Shown here: positions 60,365 through 64,000 of the stretch, piece after piece
How the letters are laid out: each line of letters opens with the position of its first letter
How positions within the stretch are numbered: the stretch's first letter is position 1
Source: Talinum fruticosum
Lineage: Eukaryota; Streptophyta; Magnoliopsida; Caryophyllales; Talinaceae
DNA length: 64,000 nt
Reading direction: 5' to 3'
Assembly (NCBI GenBank): GCA_021018815.1
Contig: JAITYX010000066.1
Coordinates: 2,480,001-2,544,000 of the forward strand
Program-made: the position numbers and the translations under genes
Notes under the pieces: model-generated
The model's database searches: none
What the model saw: the letters and a program-made list of their open reading frames with translations, nothing else
What the model was told of the DNA's origin: nothing

Positions 60365-60970
60365 TTATGTCTATACCGGCAATCGGGTCATTCGGTTCGG
60401 GTTCGGTTCGGGTTAGTTCGGTTCGGGTTAACTTCGGGTTGATTTTGTTCGGGTCCGGTTCGGTTTCGGGTTCGGGTCAACTTCGGTTCGGGTAAACTTC
60501 GGGTCGATCTCGTTCGGTTTCGTTCGGTTTCGGTTCGGGTCAACTTCGGTTCGGTTCAACTTCGGATCAATCTCGTTCGGATTCGATTCGGGTTAATTTC
60601 GAATCTAGTCGTAATCGGGTCACTTTTTGGGTCAAAATCGATTCAAAATTGTACCACTATAGGCATAAAAGTCCATCCTGAGAGACCCAACAAAAAAATG
60701 TGAGTTGGGTCACTTTTATTGAGGTTAAATCGATTCGGATCTGATTCGGTTCGGGTCATTTTGGGTTCGGTTCGGTTTCGGTTCGGGTCATTTTGCATTC
60801 GGGTTGGTTTCGGTTCGGGTCATTTCGGGTCGGTTCGGTTCGGATCGGTTCATTTCGGTTTCGGGTCAAAATCGGTTCAAGCTGTTTCGGATGTCGGTTC
60901 GGTTTGGGTTTCGGATCGTTCGGGTTGACCCGTTCGGTTCGAGTCGGTTTTGCCAAGTCTAGTTATGTCT
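60365..60970. mobile_element. hAT-like MITE rich in TTCGGGTTCGG repeats
   Basis: An identical 8-mer TTATGTCT flanks the element (60365-60372 and 60963-60970). The ends ACCGGCAATCGGGTC and, inverted, CTTGGCAAAACCGACTCG are imperfect inverted repeats. Most of the interior is degenerate TTCGGTTCGGGT, interrupted at about 60600-60720 by a unique stretch. This is the usual form of plant hAT derivatives. No transposase. Confidence 0.75.
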
Positions 60971-61096
60971 TTGCTTTCCATATATCAGCCCATGTTTCTC
61001 TTAAATTTTTAATGTTGCTATTTTTTTTTCATTTTTCTTTTGTTCTTACTAACTCTTCTAAATTTCCTTGCTATATCTTTCTTCTTGGTACTCTTA

Positions 61097-61365
61097 GTGT
61101 AACAACATAACCCTAAATTACATTATTTATTTTACCGATTATAAAATTTACATAATCGAGTACGTGCACTTTAATTCGATATTTTATATTTAAATTATTT
61201 TTATATGTGTGTTGTACGAGTTAAGACGATGAAGTGACCTCCAATAAAATTTCATAATAATGATTGTAAATTTATACGAGAAAATTTAAAAGTTTGTATA
61301 AATATATAACGAGTATAAATACGAAAGTACATGGTTATAAGGTCATGAAAAATTATATTTTAAGC
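61097..61365 (+). mobile_element. Family-B LTR fragment (LTR start)
   Basis: TGTAACAACATAACCCTAAA at 61097 and the following sequence match the reverse complement of 59247-58990, including AAGTGACCTCCAATAAAA, the conserved motif (61157-61176) and AAAGTACATGGTTATAAGG. Similarity fades after about 61365. The fragment lies 1.05 kb upstream of the P450 start codon. Confidence 0.75.
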
Positions 61366-61710
61366 AAAGCATTACATTTAAAACAGATCATATAACTTAT
61401 TTACAATATTATTAGAATAAAACGAATGATAAATTTAGTAAAATAAAGAATTAATTACAAGTTAGGAAAGATAAGAGTGATAATAGATTCAAGAAATAAC
61501 TTGAACAAGCTCGATGAATAGATTCAAGAAATAACTTTAATTACTAATCCTGTTGATAGTGGTCTTCTTGTTCTTGCACCTTGATCTCATGAGCCTCAAG
61601 CATCGAACTATTAGGTCTTGACTGAACAACACGGAAATTTGATGAACAACAGCGGAATTGTGCATCATCAGAATTCAAATCCTTCAATGCACTGAGCAGC
61701 ACCGAAATTC

Positions 61711-61995
61711 GATGAACAAAAGCAATGCCAGAACTTTGAACCAAAACTTGGCAGCGGTGACAGGAGATTCGACTGTAGTGTCCACGAACAGAGTAGCTAC
61801 GATGGGAACGAGTTTGGGCATAATGAATTTGAGAGAGAGAGAGAGAGGAGCACCAGATTCGGATCGTCGATGAACAAAGCAACATCGGCACTGTTGGTCG
61901 GAATTCGGCGACTGCGGTAGGCGAGTCGGCGATGGTGTCAACAAACAGAGCATCAGGGTGGGAGAGAGAGGTTGGGAGCAATGGATTTCAAAGAA
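61711..61995. repeat. ~156-bp tandem duplication, ~1.8 copies
   Basis: Copies start at 61711 and 61867 (CGATGAACAAA) and share GGCGAYTGYGGTAGG-like, GTGTCMACRAACAGAG and a GAGAGAGAG run. A further partial start (TGATGAACAACAGCGG) lies at 61639. The minus-strand Ser/Cys-rich ORFs across it reflect this repeat and are not supported as genes. Confidence 0.7.
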
Positions 61996-62189
61996 AGAGA
62001 TAAATATGTGACAATTTTGGTACCGTTCAATTCCCAAGTAGTTAATTGCAAATAATATTCTAAGATTTTATAAAGTATAAAAATAAAAATCCATATTAGC
62101 TTACCTTTTTCAAAAAAAGTATGTATATGTAATCCTATCTTTATCATTTATATGTTAGGTGTATATACCCCTACTTTTATTATTTAGAT

Positions 62190-62420
62190 ATTGATAATAT
62201 AATATGTATAAAAAATACAATTACAAAATTTAACAACAATGCCCAAAAATACAGGACCACATATCACACTGATTGAGATGCTCGACCTAAACTGCGGTGT
62301 GACTTCATTGGAAGGTTCTGTATGTTTCTATCTAGTAGTATATAGTTGTTCCACTATATCCAGGGAAAGACCAAAAATCCCACACTTAACTACTACAACA
62401 AAAGCACTAAACTCACAATA
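62190..62420 (+). promoter_or_regulatory. Proximal promoter and 5-prime leader of the P450 gene
   Basis: A TATAAAAAA box at about 62207-62215 lies about 210 bp before the ATG. The leader before ATG 62421 is A/C-rich (CTACTACAACAAAAGCACTA), as in many plant genes. TATA use and start site are predictions only. Confidence 0.4.
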
Positions 62421-63359
62421 ATGGAGTTTGATTTAAATCTACCAATCCAGCTCTCTGCTATAGCTGCAGCTACATTCACTTTCCTTTACTTCCTGCTAAG
62501 ATGGACACGACACGAAACCGTCGCCAAAAGACAACCTCCCGAACCATCCGGTTCATGGCCTGTGATTGGGCACCTACATCTTTTGGTAGGTCTTCCCCAC
62601 ATAGCCTTAGGGAAACTAGCCGAAAAATATGGTCCGATCTTCATGATGAAGCTTGGTGTCCACCGAGCCTTGGTAGTTAGCACACCCGAGACTGCTAAAG
62701 AGTGTTTGGGCGCTAACGACAAGGTTTTTGTGGACCGGCCAAGGACAACCTTTGTGCAACACCTGGGTTATGACTCCGCCATGTTGGGGTTCAGCCCATA
62801 TGGTCCATACTGGCGTGAGATTCGCAAGATAACCGTGCTCAAGCTCTTGTCTAACCAAAGGGTAGAGATGTCTGGCCATGTTAGGGCATCGGAGGTAAGG
62901 TCAGCTATAAAAACAATCCATGATGATTATCTGGTAAAGAAGGAATTGAGTGTGGGGTTAGTTGAAATGAAGGAGTGGTTCAATGAAACAAACTTGAATA
63001 CAACCATGAAATTAGTTGTTGGGAAATCTTTGAAGGAAGTATACCAAGGTGAGGATTATAACATGTGGAAGAAGGCGCTGAGGGATTGGTTCAATTTGGC
63101 AGGGGCCTTCGTTCCTGGAGATGCGATTCCATTTCTAAGGTGGTTAGACATCGGAGGGTATGAGAAAGCCATGAAAAGAGTCGCAAAAGAAATCAGCCCT
63201 CTACCTCAAAGGTTTCTGGAGGAGCATAAAAGAAAAAGAGCCACCGGAGAGCAGAAAGGAGAGGAGGATTTCATTGATGTTATGCTCGAGATTTTTGAGA
63301 CGGAGCAGAATAGACCTTCTGGATTCGACGAAGATACTATCATCAAAGCCACCTGCATG
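62421..63359 (+). CDS. CYP82: Cytochrome P450, CYP82 family, exon 1 (partial gene)
   Basis: The open frame of 313 codons begins MEFDLNLPIQLSAIAAATFT. The in-frame Met at 62346 is rejected because 62421 gives the standard membrane anchor (residues about 8-27). Then come a basic stop-transfer region, the Pro-rich hinge PPEPSGSWPVIGHLHLL (about 37-53), KYGPIFMMKLGVHRALVVS, FSPYGPYWREIRKI with the C-helix WxxxRK, FVPGDAIPFLRWLDIGGYEK, and DFIDVMLEI. The exon ends ATCM before a GTATGT donor at 63360, the usual phase-0 CYP82 intron just before the oxygen-binding I-helix. The I-helix, ExxR and heme-Cys motifs must lie in exon 2, beyond the window. CYP82 enzymes are ER-anchored monooxygenases of specialised metabolism (alkaloids, terpenoids, phenolics); the substrate cannot be inferred. 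No stops or frameshifts, so it is probably functional. Confidence 0.93.
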
Positions 63360-64000
63360 GTATGTGTTCACATCACACAATAATTGACTGCACTGCATAT
63401 ATGATTTTGCTTGTATCCATTTAAGGGTGTTGTTTCAAAGTTTACAATATCTTCTAGGGAAATCTTTGAGCTTAAATATGAGTATTAAAAGATTCATAAA
63501 TAGGTGAATATCGCAAAAATCACTCAAAATTTTAAAGAACATATTAGACTTCCCATCCCCTCCCATCCCTTCGACCTCACTCCTCCCCCAAAATTTAACA
63601 GAAAAAACACCTTTCCTTAGTTCTGTTCCTCCCTCTCTTAACCAAATTCTGTATTTTTTACCCTCATTTTTGGGTAAAAATACACCCAGAGAAGCGAGGA
63701 AGCATTAAACAGAGACCCTTCTAAAGTCTTAATATTTTCAAAACATGATTTAATAATAAGATCATTGTGTAATATATGATGTTGAAAATAGTAGTTAATT
63801 ATGATTCATTTCATTTCATTGAAAACTTGCAATATATGATGTTGAAAATAGTATTTGATTATGATTGATTTCATTTCATTGAAAAACTTTTAAAGTACAG
63901 TAAGTGTAGACCGGATTGAAGGCAACCATTAACATCCTGCCATATAAAGACGCAATTCTGCTTAACATGAAACTTCAAGATAGTTTGCATCATTCCAGAT
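63360..64000 (+). other. CYP82: P450 intron 1 (5-prime part)
   Basis: Begins with the consensus donor GTATGT. No acceptor or CYP82 exon-2 sequence (AGTDTT region) is seen before the window ends, so the intron exceeds 640 bp. The translated ORF that runs to 63383 simply reads into the intron. Confidence 0.8.
63771..63890 (+). repeat. Exact-period 60-bp tandem duplication in the P450 intron
   Basis: Two copies (63771-63830 and 63831-63890) begin AATATATGATGTTGAAAATA and contain TTTCATTTCATTGAAAA. They differ at only a few positions, so this is a recent duplication. Confidence 0.85.

Noticed and set aside
61544..62037. Minus-strand ORFs of 117-145 codons rich in Ser and Cys
   Set aside because: They span a tandem duplication and a GA microsatellite, overlap in two frames, and match no family I recognise.
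62486..62879. Minus-strand ORFs opposite the P450 exon
   Set aside because: Shadows of the P450 coding frame on the other strand.

Overview
The window is plant nuclear DNA, almost certainly from a eudicot. The base composition is AT-rich, there are long (TA)n and (TTA)n microsatellites, and most of the sequence is layered, decayed transposable elements: Ty1/copia and Ty3/gypsy LTR retrotransposons, L1-type LINEs, hAT-type MITEs, a foldback MITE and a Helitron end. There is also an endogenous pararetrovirus remnant. The only host gene that looks intact is the first exon of a CYP82-family cytochrome P450 at 62421-63359 (+). Its second exon, with the heme-binding cysteine, lies beyond the right edge.

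Layout, left to right. 1-3288: an LTR-like stretch, then a small TATA-driven ORF of 132 codons (920-1318), a ~120-bp degenerate tandem repeat (1855-2330) and a C/T-rich minisatellite (2430-3288). Together these resemble a Tat-lineage retrotransposon with a hypervariable untranslated tail. 3289-5852: a truncated gypsy LTR (family A). 5856-10170: a decayed L1-type LINE on the minus strand. 10218-12280: two hAT-like MITEs, one with a perfect 8-bp target duplication. 12370-16130: a caulimovirid-like endogenous pararetrovirus fragment (minus), with protease, RT, RNase H, a downstream ORF and a promoter region. 17770-18180: an orphan RNase H-like (RVT_3) fragment. 18180-23000: mostly unannotatable AT-rich DNA, with a receptor-kinase exon fragment flanked by ~185-bp direct repeats. 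23000-27137: an internally deleted family-B gypsy element (minus). 27150-28990: a gypsy gag remnant (+). 28990-39075: a second RVT_3 fragment (minus), then a near full-length but dead L1-type LINE (+) split by a family-B solo LTR. 39818-40440: a foldback MITE. 40623-40650: a Helitron 3-prime end.

42772-59814 is the best-resolved structure, a complete SIRE/Maximus-like copia element. It has 1610-bp LTRs, a 5-bp target duplication (ATTTA), a methionine-tRNA primer site, a polypurine tract, a broken gag-pol and an extra ORF after pol. Two later insertions sit inside it: a family-A solo LTR in the extra ORF (duplication CAACC) and a family-B solo LTR in the 3-prime LTR (duplication ACTTA). To its right are a (TTA)n array, a hAT-like MITE, a short family-B LTR fragment, a 156-bp tandem duplication and the P450 gene.

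No coding unit other than the P450 exon and possibly the 920-1318 ORF has an open frame of convincing length. Every transposon and viral gene carries stops or frameshifts. The window mainly records nested insertion and LTR-LTR recombination (at least three solo LTRs) ending next to a biosynthetic P450.
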